Below are positions 34,647-43,162 of a DNA stretch of 64,000 nt, in pieces (position 1 is the first letter of the stretch; each line of letters begins with the position of its first letter). A model generated the notes under the pieces. It was not told the origin of the DNA, did not search any database, and saw only the letters and a program-made list of their open reading frames with translations. This stretch comes from Ignavibacteria bacterium (GTDB taxonomy: Bacteria > Bacteroidota > Ignavibacteria > Kapaibacteriales > Kapaibacteriaceae), in the NCBI GenBank assembly GCA_947495975.1, contig CANMBE010000004.1, forward strand, positions 1-64,000. The letters run 5' to 3'. A program made the translations under genes and the position numbers.

Positions 34647-35963
34647 ATGAATACACTTCAAAAACAGCGGTTTGGATGGTACGTGTACGATTGGGCCAAC
34701 AGTGCCTTTTCTACCACAGTGGTCACTGTTTTTCTTGGGCCCTACCTTACGAGTGTAGCCGAATCCGCCATGGATGCAAGTGGACGAATTGCTCCGTTTG
34801 GCATAGAAATGCACCCTGGAAGTTGGTTCTCGTACTGTGTTGCGTTTTCCGTTGTCCTGCAGGTCTTTGTGTTGCCGGCCGTTGGGGCAATTGTTGACCA
34901 ATCACATCGCAAGCGCCTCATCCTTGGACTCTGCGTATTGTTTGGTTCAGCAGCTACGATGTCACTCTACGTCCTCTCGTCATCGGCACAGAACTACATC
35001 CTTGGTGGTGGACTCTTCATCATTGCCAATCTCTTCTTTGGAGCAAGCATCGTTGTTTCAAATTCATTTTTGGTTGACCTTGCAAAACCAGAAGAGCGCG
35101 ATGCTGTTTCGTCACGCGGTTGGGCACTTGGATATGTAGGGGGCGGAATACTTCTCCTTATTCATCTCGTGTTGTATTCATCGGCAAAGGAAACAAGTAC
35201 AAATGGAGAACTCGTCATACGCGGTATCATAGCATCAGCCGGACTTTGGTGGGCACTTTTTACAATCGTGCCCTTGCTTACCCTACGCGATCGCATACTC
35301 AATACATCCGGAGTTCTACGCACTAGCACCATCAATTTCAGATCGTCGTTCTCACAACTATGGCAAACACTACAACACCTACGTTCATATCCACAAACAC
35401 TCTTGTTCCTTGTTGCATACCTCCTGTATAACGATGCAGTGCAGACAGTTCTCACAATGGCCAGCGTCTATGGCAACAAAGAACTTGGACTAGGACTTGA
35501 TGTACTTACACAGGCTATTCTCCTCGTGCAATTCGTGGCAATCGCAGGCTCATTACTGTTTGCATGGCTTGCAAACCGTATCAACACGAAGAACGCAATC
35601 ATAGTTGGGCTCCTTGGTTGGTGCTCCGTGTTACTTGCCGCCTTCTTTTGGGTGAGCACTGCAACACATTTCTTTATCCTCGCTTCTGTTATCGCCATCG
35701 TCATGGGCGGCACGCAAGCACTGAGCAGGTCATTCTTTTCTCAGATGATTCCACACGGCAAGGAAGCAGAATATTTTTCATTGTATGAGATTAGCGACAA
35801 AGGCACATCATGGATAGGCCCTCTTGCATTCGGGATTACACTGTCGCTCACCAATAGCTATAGGTGGGCTGTGCTATCGCTGATCATATTTATGGTGGCA
35901 GGTATGGTGGTATTGATGTTTGTAAAACAACCGAAGAATGAGACAGCGGCAATCGTTGGATGA
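34647..35963 (+). CDS. MFS transporter, UMF1 (Atg22-like) family
   Basis: 438 residues with about twelve transmembrane segments. The opening 'FGWYVYDWANSAFSTTVVTVF' (core 'WYVYDWANSAFSTTV') is the hallmark of UMF1/Atg22-like permeases, followed by 'GAIVDQSHRKRLI' and 'RDAVSSRGWALGYVGGGILL' (core 'SSRGWALGYVGGG'), and later 'GGTQALSRSFFSQMIP' with 'AEYFSLYEISDKGTSWIGP'. The yeast relative exports amino acids from the vacuole; bacterial substrates are unknown. Divergent from the ureohydrolase gene, with only 74 bases between starts. The start lacks a Shine-Dalgarno. Confidence 0.88.
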   Translation: MNTLQKQRFGWYVYDWANSAFSTTVVTVFLGPYLTSVAESAMDASGRIAPFGIEMHPGSWFSYCVAFSVVLQVFVLPAVGAIVDQSHRKRLILGLCVLFGSAATMSLYVLSSSAQNYILGGGLFIIANLFFGASIVVSNSFLVDLAKPEERDAVSSRGWALGYVGGGILLLIHLVLYSSAKETSTNGELVIRGIIASAGLWWALFTIVPLLTLRDRILNTSGVLRTSTINFRSSFSQLWQTLQHLRSYPQTLLFLVAYLLYNDAVQTVLTMASVYGNKELGLGLDVLTQAILLVQFVAIAGSLLFAWLANRINTKNAIIVGLLGWCSVLLAAFFWVSTATHFFILASVIAIVMGGTQALSRSFFSQMIPHGKEAEYFSLYEISDKGTSWIGPLAFGITLSLTNSYRWAVLSLIIFMVAGMVVLMFVKQPKNETAAIVG

Positions 35964-35965
35964 AC

Positions 35966-36003
35966 AAAAAAGGCCATTGCATTTCTGCAACGGCCTTTAA
36001 AAA
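35966..36003 (-). terminator. terminator downstream of ftsZ
   Basis: Stem AAAGGCC-A-TTGCA / TGCAA-C-GGCCTTT with a TTTC loop. Read on the minus strand it ends in a T-run, so it best serves ftsZ; it may also serve the convergent permease gene. Confidence 0.85.
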
Positions 36004-36019
36004 CTCTTCAACCCACTAC

Positions 36020-37363
36020 CTAGTCCATAATCTTTCGCAAAAACGCTGGCTGATTACTAGAACCACTGCCGGCTTTACGAATAGGTGGCTGATAGCCCCC
36101 TGCCGCTTGATTTGCATCGGGTTGTACAATTGGCACGCTACCACTCGAAGGAAGCTCCTGACGGGGCACTCCAGATTGTAGACGCTGATCGTTCTCGCGC
36201 TGGCGACGGATATAGGCCGGCACGTTTACGTCGTTTACGTCAACATCTTCTGCAGCACCTTGCAAGATAGTTGGCGATTGTACTGTTGCGGCTGCACGAT
36301 AGGTATCGGTCATGGCGTCAGGTTCTGGAGCCGTGCGAACGATCTCAATGATTGGACTAGACATGATGGAGGAGGTTACCGGAATAACCTTCTTCTCGTC
36401 TTGACGGCGGAAGCCAGTTGCTACAACGGTAATGGAAATTTCATCTTCCATGCTTTCGTCAATCACAACGCCATGTATAAGGTTTACCTCATCACCTGCT
36501 GCCTTTTCAATCGCAGAAACAGCTTCGCTCACTTCGAACATCGTCATGCTTTGTCCGCCCGTGATATTCACAAGCAAGCCTTGTGCGCCGTAGATGGACA
36601 TACCTTCGAGGATTGGTGAGTTGAGTGCATTCTGTGCAGCTTCAATTGCGCGGTGTTCCCCACCCGCAGTACCAATGCCCATAAGTGCATCGCCCATACC
36701 GGCCATAACAGTGCGCACGTCAGCAAAGTCTACATTCACATAGCCAACGCCAGAGATAATATCGGCAATGCCTTTTGTTGCATTGTAGAGCACAGTGTCT
36801 ACCATTGCTAGCGCATTGGCAAACGTTACGTCTTTGTCTACAACGGTTAAGATGCGTTGATTTGGAATCACGATCAATGCGTCTACATGCTCGCGCAAAT
36901 CTTTGATTCCATTTTCTGCGATAGACATGCGCCTCTTTGATTCATAGGCGAATGGTTTTGTGACGATGCCCACAACAAGTGCACCCAGTTCACGACCAAC
37001 GCGCGCGATTACCGGTGCTGCTCCGGTACCCGTACCGCCGCCCATGCCTGCAGTAACAAAAATCATGTCGCTACCCTGAAGTGCATCATAGACATCTTCG
37101 ATGCTCTCCTCTACAGACGCCCGCCCCTTGCTTGGGTCCGCCCCCGCTCCAAGTCCGCGCGTAGCGTCCTGACCTAACTGAAGTTTTATTCCAGCAGGAT
37201 TATTCATGAGCGCTTGGCGATCTGTGTTCGCAGCGATAAATTCAACGCCGTCAAGTCCGCGTGCGATCATCGTTCGCACTGCATTCCCTCCGCCGCCGCC
37301 AACGCCTACCACGCGAATTCGCGCGTCTGACGTAAATGATGTCGTGTCCAACTCGATGGCCAT
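36020..37363 (-). CDS. ftsZ: cell division GTPase FtsZ
   Basis: 447 residues. The tubulin-like GTPase is complete: '[17 protein letters not shown]', '[11 protein letters not shown]', the signature loop '[19 protein letters not shown]', '[16 protein letters not shown]' and '[20 protein letters not shown]' (core '[13 protein letters not shown]'). After a ~100-residue variable linker it ends in the conserved C-terminal peptide '[11 protein letters not shown]', which binds FtsA. It forms the Z ring. It is last in the ftsQ-ftsA-ftsZ run, 40 bases after ftsA, with a terminator just downstream. Confidence 0.97.
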   Translation of the reverse strand: MAIELDTTSFTSDARIRVVGVGGGGGNAVRTMIARGLDGVEFIAANTDRQALMNNPAGIKLQLGQDATRGLGAGADPSKGRASVEESIEDVYDALQGSDMIFVTAGMGGGTGTGAAPVIARVGRELGALVVGIVTKPFAYESKRRMSIAENGIKDLREHVDALIVIPNQRILTVVDKDVTFANALAMVDTVLYNATKGIADIISGVGYVNVDFADVRTVMAGMGDALMGIGTAGGEHRAIEAAQNALNSPILEGMSIYGAQGLLVNITGGQSMTMFEVSEAVSAIEKAAGDEVNLIHGVVIDESMEDEISITVVATGFRRQDEKKVIPVTSSIMSSPIIEIVRTAPEPDAMTDTYRAAATVQSPTILQGAAEDVDVNDVNVPAYIRRQRENDQRLQSGVPRQELPSSGSVPIVQPDANQAAGGYQPPIRKAGSGSSNQPAFLRKIMD

Positions 37364-37403
37364 GATTCCCCCCGGAATGTGGTCGCGTTGTAGGAATAAT
37401 TAA

Positions 37404-38705
37404 TTACAAATTTTCGAACCAGTCCTTCACATTCTGCAGAAGCCCTCTTTTTTGAGGAGGGGGCTCAGCAATTGCTACGGGCTGGCTAACTACTGGTCTT
37501 GATACCATCGGCGCGCTGCTTACCACGGCACCCCGATGCTCTTCGTCAAACTCACCTTCATGTTCAATGCTGTACAACGCAAGTCCAACGGCAGTTGCAT
37601 GCGCAGGGGTTGTTACTTCCCTTGCAAGTCCATCATGACTAAAACCACGCGGGAGCCCCTTGTTCACAGGCAACCGGAAGGTTCTTTGAGCCAGCATGTC
37701 TGCACCACGGAGATCTGAGCATCCCCCTGTGATTACGATGCCGGCCGCCAATTGATGCGCCAAACCTGAGTCATGAATTCGTTGTAAGACGAATTCAAAA
37801 ATTTCCTCCATACGTGGTTCAATGACCTGACAGAGTATGGTCTTCGATAACTCTGTTGGCCTGCGTCCACCAACACCAGGAACCTGAAAATGTTCGTCGC
37901 GTAAAATGCTGTCTGAGATTGCGTGCCCGTGGTCAACTTTTATCTGCTCTGCATCGCTGTTACGAATACCAAGCACAGTAACGATGTCATCCGTTACCCG
38001 TTGTCCGGCAAGGCCAATCACGCTCACCGATCGCAAAACATTTTCTTTATAGATCGCAAGGTCTGTTGTGCCACCACCGATATCAACGAGCGCTACTCCA
38101 ACTTCGCGCTCAGCGTCATCAAGTACAGCAAACGAGCTCGCGATGGATTGCAAGACAACGGCATCAACATGCAACCCTGCGCGCTCTGCACACTTGTATA
38201 CATTTTCAACTGCGGCTGCAGATGCAGTAACGACCAATGCATTCGCCTCAAGCCTACGTCCGCTCATTCCCAACGGATCAGAAATACCATCTTGACCGTC
38301 GATGATGTAGTCTTGGGCAATCACATGAAGGATTCTTCTATCCGGCGTAACGTGCACCTGACTTAGTTCATCGTGCAAACGCCGTACATCATCTTCGGCA
38401 ATTTCTGATGTGCGCGTTGTTACAATGCCGCGTGTAGTGAATGTAGATACGTGCTCACCACTCACACCAATGACCACACGCGCAAGCTTGTAACCACTTT
38501 GTTGTTCTGCTTTGTCGATGGCCGATTTTATAGCATCTGCTGTCTTGTTGATGTTGGTCACAACACCGCGCTTTAGTCCGTCGCACTCGGCCGTTCCGGT
38601 ACCAAGAACTTCGATGAGTTTCTTTGCGGGGTCAAACGCTGTTACAACAACACAAACCTTTGTGGTGCCAATATCAAGTCCAACGTGGATCTCGGGTGTG
38701 CTCAT
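37404..38705 (-). CDS. ftsA: cell division protein FtsA
   Basis: 433 residues, starting MSTPEIHVGLDIGTTKVCVVV; an ATG 60 bases upstream would extend into ftsQ without similarity. Actin-fold ATPase features are 'VGLDIGTTKV', 'VALVDIGGGTTDLAIYK' and 'IVITGGCSDLRGA'. The 1C domain lies in 'GVVTNINKTADAI' to 'RRILHVIAQDYIIDG'. The C-terminus 'QNVKDWFENL' is a short amphipathic membrane anchor. FtsA tethers FtsZ to the membrane. Overlaps ftsQ by four bases (ATGA). Confidence 0.96.
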   Translation of the reverse strand: MSTPEIHVGLDIGTTKVCVVVTAFDPAKKLIEVLGTGTAECDGLKRGVVTNINKTADAIKSAIDKAEQQSGYKLARVVIGVSGEHVSTFTTRGIVTTRTSEIAEDDVRRLHDELSQVHVTPDRRILHVIAQDYIIDGQDGISDPLGMSGRRLEANALVVTASAAAVENVYKCAERAGLHVDAVVLQSIASSFAVLDDAEREVGVALVDIGGGTTDLAIYKENVLRSVSVIGLAGQRVTDDIVTVLGIRNSDAEQIKVDHGHAISDSILRDEHFQVPGVGGRRPTELSKTILCQVIEPRMEEIFEFVLQRIHDSGLAHQLAAGIVITGGCSDLRGADMLAQRTFRLPVNKGLPRGFSHDGLAREVTTPAHATAVGLALYSIEHEGEFDEEHRGAVVSSAPMVSRPVVSQPVAIAEPPPQKRGLLQNVKDWFENL

Positions 38706-39487
38706 GCAGCACGCTCCGCGAGTGGTGCAACCGCATGGTAGCGCAGCACAACCTGGTTGTGCCACCGCAGGTCTACCTGCGAGACGGTTGTCATGTCTAG
38801 CCGCTGCGACGTCTCACGCCAGAACACATTCATGTCTGCAAATGCAAGTGACGCGCGAGCAGCATTCATCACTCCTAAGCGCCACGTGGTATCGTCGGTG
38901 ACAATTGTTACGGCTTGACTTCTGCGATCAAGACGTACTTCTGAAATTGCTTGGTACAACATTGGATGCAGCGTGCGAGAGCCAGCAACTAAAACCTCAA
39001 CAATGTGCTGCACGTCTTGCGCTGAAAGTTCAACACCATCTGTTGATTGCAAAACAGGCACGTTATGAGCTGTTCTTTCTACTGCGTTTGGGAGCACTAC
39101 TCCAAATGCATCTACATATCGCAATGACCCATCTGCGCGCACAACGTGCGCAACCGGAAGCCGCTCCTCAACTTCAACTGTTACTTCGCGGATTCCTGTG
39201 AAGTACACTGAGGCATTGCGCACATACGGCGTACTCTCCACGCACGCTCGCACATCAGCCAGCGTAAAAGCTTTGAGATATTTGCTCTTGAGTGTATCCA
39301 CTGAACGTTGTACGGCAATGCGACTAAGACCTGTGGCACCAACGACGTTAACCTTTGTTACGCGCTGCCTATCGTGCCACTGCGTTGCCATGAAGCCAAG
39401 AAAAATCACACCGAGGAGGGAGATGACGAGCCCCGACGACCTGTGGCCACCGTTTTGCTTCGAAACATCGCGTCCCTTCTTCGCCAC
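38702..39487 (-). CDS. ftsQ: cell division protein FtsQ/DivIB
   Basis: 261 residues: short basic cytoplasmic start, one membrane helix ('SGLVISLLGVIFLGFMA'), then a POTRA domain ('TKVNVVGATGLSRIAVQRSV' ... 'VRNASVYFTGIREVTVEV') and a beta domain ('RYVDAFGVVLP', 'VSQVDLRWHNQVVLRY'). The fold order and place directly before ftsA support FtsQ, although the sequence is divergent as usual. It links early and late divisome parts. In most bacteria murC or ddlB lies upstream; here there is a non-coding region with DnaA boxes. Confidence 0.88.
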   Translation of the reverse strand: MAKKGRDVSKQNGGHRSSGLVISLLGVIFLGFMATQWHDRQRVTKVNVVGATGLSRIAVQRSVDTLKSKYLKAFTLADVRACVESTPYVRNASVYFTGIREVTVEVEERLPVAHVVRADGSLRYVDAFGVVLPNAVERTAHNVPVLQSTDGVELSAQDVQHIVEVLVAGSRTLHPMLYQAISEVRLDRRSQAVTIVTDDTTWRLGVMNAARASLAFADMNVFWRETSQRLDMTTVSQVDLRWHNQVVLRYHAVAPLAERAA

Positions 39488-39501
39488 TGCTTCTCTCCAG
39501 A

Positions 39502-40294
39502 TGTGGAAAACCCAGCTAAGTTATTAACACATGTGGTTAACTGCCGCTGCGCTGATCTATTTTGAGCTCTATTCGTGCCATCTTCCTACTTGATATCCCT
39601 GCGCTCTACAAGGAGTTACGACCTCGCAAATGTAATACGGATGCATAGAAGAAGCAAGGGGTATGAGGAGGAATAATGCGAGGTTTGTATACAGGTTATC
39701 CACATGGAGTTAACAACTCTTGGAAATCAACTCAAGGATCGTGTCCGTCCCCCATCTACCAAGATGCTCGTACCTGTAATGTAGGACGCCGCGGGAGATG
39801 CGAGAAAGCTAACGGCATTCGCTATTTCTTCTGGCAAAGCAAACCTGCCTAACGGTATTTCATGCTTCATCGATTCGCGAACCTCATCCTCGGAACGCCC
39901 GTGGCTAAGAGCATTTCGAGAGATGATTGCTATGAGCCGATCTGTTTCTGTAGCTCCCGGAAGTACGTTGTTGACAGTAATACCCTTAGAGCCAAGTTCA
40001 TTTGCCATGGTCTTTGACCAACTGGCCATTGCACCCCGAATGGTGTTACTTACCCCAAGCCCATCAATTGGTTGTTTCACAGATGTGGATATGATGTTGA
40101 TTACTCGGCCATATCCGTCAGACGTCATTCCTGGCACTAGAACCTTAGTGAGTTGATGCGCTACAAGTACATGATTTTCAAAGGCTTGTTTGAGGCTTTC
40201 CACAGGGCTTTCCACAAGTAATCCACCGGCAGGTCCAGCCGTGTTATTCACGAGAATGTGGATAACGCCATGCTGATCCACATGGTTATGCACA
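39502..40294. other. DnaA-box cluster, candidate replication origin
   Basis: Three exact matches to TTATNCACA: 39696-39704 (plus), 40257-40265 (minus) and 40286-40294 (plus). Near matches: TGTGGAAAA at 39502, TGTGGTTAA at 39532, TGTGGATAT at 40084, CTTTCCACA at 40196 and 40208, and TGATCCACA at 40274. Part of the cluster is in the 239-base gap between ftsQ and the SDR gene and part inside that gene. By chance an exact box should occur about twice in the whole window. No clear AT-rich unwinding element and no dnaA gene are seen here. Confidence 0.45.
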
Positions 40295-40521
40295 TGCGTC
40301 AACAATGCTACTTCGTCTCGCATATCAACAGCAATAGCGTTGTGGTGTTGCCCGCCATGCACGCTCAACGATACCAAGACATCCCGTAGAAGCTCAGGGT
40401 TGCGCGCAAGCAACGTTACAGAAGCCCCATTTCGAGCTAACTCTTGAGCAGAAGCTCGGCCAATGCCCTGCGAACCGCCGCAAACAAGTGCGCGTTTACC
40501 AGCAAGCGAGAGATCCATCAT
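39727..40521 (-). CDS. short-chain dehydrogenase/reductase with atypical active site
   Basis: 264 residues of the classical SDR fold: cofactor motif 'GGSQGIGRASAQELARNGA' (GxxxGxG), 'VNNTAGPAGG', 'GRVINIISTSVKQP', 'ITVNNVLPGATET', and 'ASYITGTSILVDGG' at the end. In the catalytic segment 'GLGVSNTIRGAMASWSK' the usual Y-x-x-x-K is replaced by S-N-T-I-R, so both catalytic Tyr and Lys are absent, while the upstream Ser remains. I recall similar 'SNS.R' proteins annotated only as SDR. It is divergent from the 3-hydroxyanthranilate dioxygenase gene, 51 bases apart, but a pathway role is unproven. Confidence 0.85.
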   Translation of the reverse strand: MMDLSLAGKRALVCGGSQGIGRASAQELARNGASVTLLARNPELLRDVLVSLSVHGGQHHNAIAVDMRDEVALLTHVHNHVDQHGVIHILVNNTAGPAGGLLVESPVESLKQAFENHVLVAHQLTKVLVPGMTSDGYGRVINIISTSVKQPIDGLGVSNTIRGAMASWSKTMANELGSKGITVNNVLPGATETDRLIAIISRNALSHGRSEDEVRESMKHEIPLGRFALPEEIANAVSFLASPAASYITGTSILVDGGRTRSLS

Positions 40522-40572
40522 GTTCCTTGTACTTTTGTGATGAGCGAAATTACTACGTGAACGAGGACCAAT

Positions 40573-41094
40573 ATGTCAATCCGCCCAGCTTTTAATCTTC
40601 AGTCCTGGATAGACGAGCATCGCCATCTGCTGAAGCCCCCTGTAGGCAATGCAAAGGTGTATGAGGACACGGACTTTATTGTGATGATCGTTGGTGGGCC
40701 AAACGCCCGCAAAGACTATCATTATAATGAAGGTGAAGAATTTTTCTATCAAGTGGAAGGCGACGTGATAGTAAAGATCATCGATGACGGCACTCCTCGA
40801 GATATACACATAAAACAAGGCGACATTTTTCTGTTGCCACCACGCACGCCGCATTCACCACAACGTCTAGCACATACGGTTGGGCTCGTCATCGAACGAA
40901 AGCGCGACACGATAGAGCTTGATGCATTCATGTGGTTTTGCGAAAATTGTGGGACAAAATTGTACGAAGAATCTATGCCACTTACGGATATCGTAACGCA
41001 GCTCCCACCTGTATTTGAGCGTTTCTGGTCCAACATGGATCACCGCACGTGCACTTCCTGTGGCACAATCATCCAGCCCCCTATCAAGGCTTGA
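40573..41094 (+). CDS. nbaC: 3-hydroxyanthranilate 3,4-dioxygenase
   Basis: 173 residues, cupin fold. Iron ligands and substrate Arg are in 'NARKDYHYNEGEEFFYQVEG' (core 'RKDYHYNEGEEFFYQ') and 'LLPPRTPHSPQR'. The C-terminal rubredoxin-like metal site with two CxxC pairs ('WFCENCGTKLYEE', 'RTCTSCGTI') is the form found in bacterial and fungal enzymes. It opens the ring of 3-hydroxyanthranilate to 2-amino-3-carboxymuconate semialdehyde (ACMS), in tryptophan/kynurenine breakdown or NAD synthesis. The stop overlaps the next start (TGATG), and that gene encodes the ACMS decarboxylase. Eukaryotic name HAAO. Confidence 0.95.
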   Translation: MSIRPAFNLQSWIDEHRHLLKPPVGNAKVYEDTDFIVMIVGGPNARKDYHYNEGEEFFYQVEGDVIVKIIDDGTPRDIHIKQGDIFLLPPRTPHSPQRLAHTVGLVIERKRDTIELDAFMWFCENCGTKLYEESMPLTDIVTQLPPVFERFWSNMDHRTCTSCGTIIQPPIKA

Positions 41095-42152
41095 TGATGC
41101 TAAAGATTGACTGCCACTCACATATTCTGCCTGAACGATGGCCTTCATTAAAGGATCGGTTTGGGTATGGTGGCTTTATTGAACTTCACCACTATGCTCC
41201 TGGCAAGGCGCGGATGATGGGCGATGATGGAACCTTTTTTAGAGACATAGACCAAAACTGTTGGGATCCGCTTACCATCCTGAGTGACATGGATGCGAAC
41301 GGTGTAGATGCCATGGTACTCTGTACAGTGCCTGTTTTGTTTTCGTATTGGGCAAAGCCTGACGATACTCTCTATTGGTCACAATTCTTAAACAACCACC
41401 TCGCCGGGGTGGTGAAAGATCATCCACGTAGGTTTATTGGCCTAGGCACGCTGCCCATGCAGGACATTAATCTTGCCATCCAAGAGCTGCGACGATGTGT
41501 AACAGAGCTAGGATTTCCTGGCGTTGAGATTGGCACCAATATCAATGGCAAGAATCTTGACGACAAATCATTGTATCCGTTTTGGGAAGCGGCGCAAGAG
41601 CTTGGCGCAGCAATATTTGTGCACCCATGGGAAATGATGGGTGCAGAGAGAACGAAGAAATATTTTCAACAGTGGCTTGTGGGCATGCCTGCAGAAACCA
41701 CGCTCTCAGTGACGTCTATGATTTTTGGCGGCGTCTTTGACGCCTTTCCTAAACTTCGCGTGATGTTCTCTCATGCAGGGGGCTCCTTCCCGTTTACACT
41801 GGGCCGCATCTCTCATGGTTATCATGCACGTCCAGACTTATGCAACGTACATAACGTGCACGATCCAAAGGAATACATTGGGCAATTCTGGGTGGACTCT
41901 ATCACTCACAATGCAGATGCCCTGCGGTTCTTGTTGGCACTCATTGGCCCCGAAAAGATTGCGTATGGCACCGACTATCCGTTCCCGTTAGGCGACTTAG
42001 AACATGGGAAGTTCATAGGCGAAATGACTGATTTGTCTCCTGCCATCAAGGATCTTCTGTTCTCAGGTGCTGTTCTAGACTTTCTGGGCCTAGACGCCAA
42101 GGACTACGAAATACGGACAAGTCTCTCAGATTCTGAGACCGTTTTCGAATAG
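41094..42152 (+). CDS. nbaD: 2-amino-3-carboxymuconate-6-semialdehyde decarboxylase
   Basis: 352 residues, amidohydrolase (TIM-barrel) fold. The first of two adjacent ATGs overlaps the stop of the preceding gene. Zinc ligands are 'IDCHSHILPERWP' (HxH), 'IFVHPWEMMG', 'VMFSHAGGSFPF' and 'IAYGTDYPFPLG'. 'GFIELHHYAPGKARMMGDDG' is typical of ACMS decarboxylase. It removes carboxylate from ACMS, steering carbon to 2-aminomuconate semialdehyde and away from quinolinate/NAD. Together with the dioxygenase it forms a two-step module; kynureninase and the aminomuconate semialdehyde dehydrogenase are not in the window. Confidence 0.93.
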   Translation: MMLKIDCHSHILPERWPSLKDRFGYGGFIELHHYAPGKARMMGDDGTFFRDIDQNCWDPLTILSDMDANGVDAMVLCTVPVLFSYWAKPDDTLYWSQFLNNHLAGVVKDHPRRFIGLGTLPMQDINLAIQELRRCVTELGFPGVEIGTNINGKNLDDKSLYPFWEAAQELGAAIFVHPWEMMGAERTKKYFQQWLVGMPAETTLSVTSMIFGGVFDAFPKLRVMFSHAGGSFPFTLGRISHGYHARPDLCNVHNVHDPKEYIGQFWVDSITHNADALRFLLALIGPEKIAYGTDYPFPLGDLEHGKFIGEMTDLSPAIKDLLFSGAVLDFLGLDAKDYEIRTSLSDSETVFE

Positions 42153-42192
42153 TCTTGCAATCAAAATCTGAACCTTCCGTAGATTTGCCTCC

Positions 42193-42274
42193 GGAGGGCT
42201 CGCATAATGGTATTGCAGCTGTCTTGAAAACAGCCGGGTTTGCGCCTGTGGGGGTTCGAATCCCTCGCCCTCCG
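42193..42274 (+). tRNA. tRNA-Ser (anticodon UGA)
   Basis: An 82-base cloverleaf with a long variable arm. The acceptor GGAGGGC pairs exactly with GCCCTCC. The anticodon arm is GCTGT-CTTGAAA-ACAGC and the T-arm GGGGG-TTCGAAT-CCCTC. Anticodon UGA reads UCA; the discriminator is G as in Ser tRNAs. CCA is not encoded. Confidence 0.95.
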
Positions 42275-42292
42275 CTCTTTTTTTCAATTAGG

Positions 42293-43060
42293 ATGAACCA
42301 CGTGATCCGTTTAGCAATCTTTAGCGCAGCAACAATACTCGTATTGTCGGCCTGCAGCACTGACCCCGTGACGCCTAATGACACCAGCGTATACGTGGTT
42401 GCCACAAAGGGCACATACTTTATCAATGATAATGTTGTCATCACCATTGACGCTGGTGGAACAAAGGCAGACGTTCCTGCTCCTCAAGACAGCACCTATG
42501 TAAATGGGACAAAGTCAGTGAACGGAAAAACCGCTGTTGAATCCTTCGTGTTCATCGGTGGCGTTGCTACTGACACAACATATGTGGCTCAAGAAGGATT
42601 AAAAGTATCAGCACTCACGCCGTTGCAATTCGTTGTTCTTGGTGCTCCTGTTGATCTTGGTAATAAGTGGGTGCTGACATATGATGCGAATGCAACCACG
42701 TGGACTGCGCTTGACGACACAATTCCTTCGATCTCGATTCAGGCTGGTCCAAGCACATATACGGGCTCGGCAAAGTTGCTCTTTACAGGTAAAAAGCTTG
42801 CGGCTGAAAATATTACGGTGAATGGCTCTGCTCTTTCAGCAGTAAAGACCGAGATGAAGATGCTCATTACACTTTATGTTGACTTCGGTGGTTTTGTTCT
42901 TCCTGTGCCGATTGAGCTTATCCGTAATACGTGGTTTGCAAAAGGTGTTGGCGTAGTGAAGATTGAGCAAGACGCCAAGGTCATCAATGCACCACCTGCC
43001 CCTCCGCTTACGCTTCCTGGGCAACGCATTTCAACCGTTCGCTTTAACATCGCTAAGTAG
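42293..43060 (+). CDS. lipoprotein of unknown function
   Basis: 255 residues. The N-terminus is a lipoprotein signal (HVIRLAIFSAATILVLSACS, lipobox LSAC) followed by a 'TDPVTPND' linker. The rest is beta-rich with no family I recognise: 'TVNGSALSAVKTEMKMLI', 'TLYVDFGGFVLPVPIELI'. I list the ATG; a GTG nine bases later has AGGA at better spacing and would give VIRLAIF. It sits 18 bases after tRNA-Ser and ends before a strong terminator. Probably an outer- or inner-membrane-anchored periplasmic protein. Confidence 0.75.
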   Translation: MNHVIRLAIFSAATILVLSACSTDPVTPNDTSVYVVATKGTYFINDNVVITIDAGGTKADVPAPQDSTYVNGTKSVNGKTAVESFVFIGGVATDTTYVAQEGLKVSALTPLQFVVLGAPVDLGNKWVLTYDANATTWTALDDTIPSISIQAGPSTYTGSAKLLFTGKKLAAENITVNGSALSAVKTEMKMLITLYVDFGGFVLPVPIELIRNTWFAKGVGVVKIEQDAKVINAPPAPPLTLPGQRISTVRFNIAK

Positions 43061-43082
43061 TTAGAAAAACATCGTCAAAGAA

Positions 43083-43116
43083 AAAAAGGGCTCACAGGAA
43101 ACTGTGAGCCCTTTTT
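43083..43116. terminator. bidirectional Rho-independent terminator
   Basis: Perfect 15-bp stem AAAAAGGGCTCACAG / CTGTGAGCCCTTTTT with a GAAA tetraloop, between the lipoprotein gene and the convergent beta-helix gene. Confidence 0.95.
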
Positions 43117-43162
43117 CATTTCTATGGAGCGCCTCGTTCACAACGATGGTTGCCAGATCAAC

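Noticed and set aside
39676-39840. Short plus-strand frame with a strong GAGGAGG site before its ATG
   Set aside because: Runs antisense into the SDR gene's end, has an odd Cys/Trp-rich composition; the purine run may be part of the origin-like region.
41094-42152. Generic amidohydrolase call for this gene
   Set aside because: Zinc ligands, the 'APGKARMMGDDG' stretch and coupling to the 3-hydroxyanthranilate dioxygenase gene favour ACMS decarboxylase.
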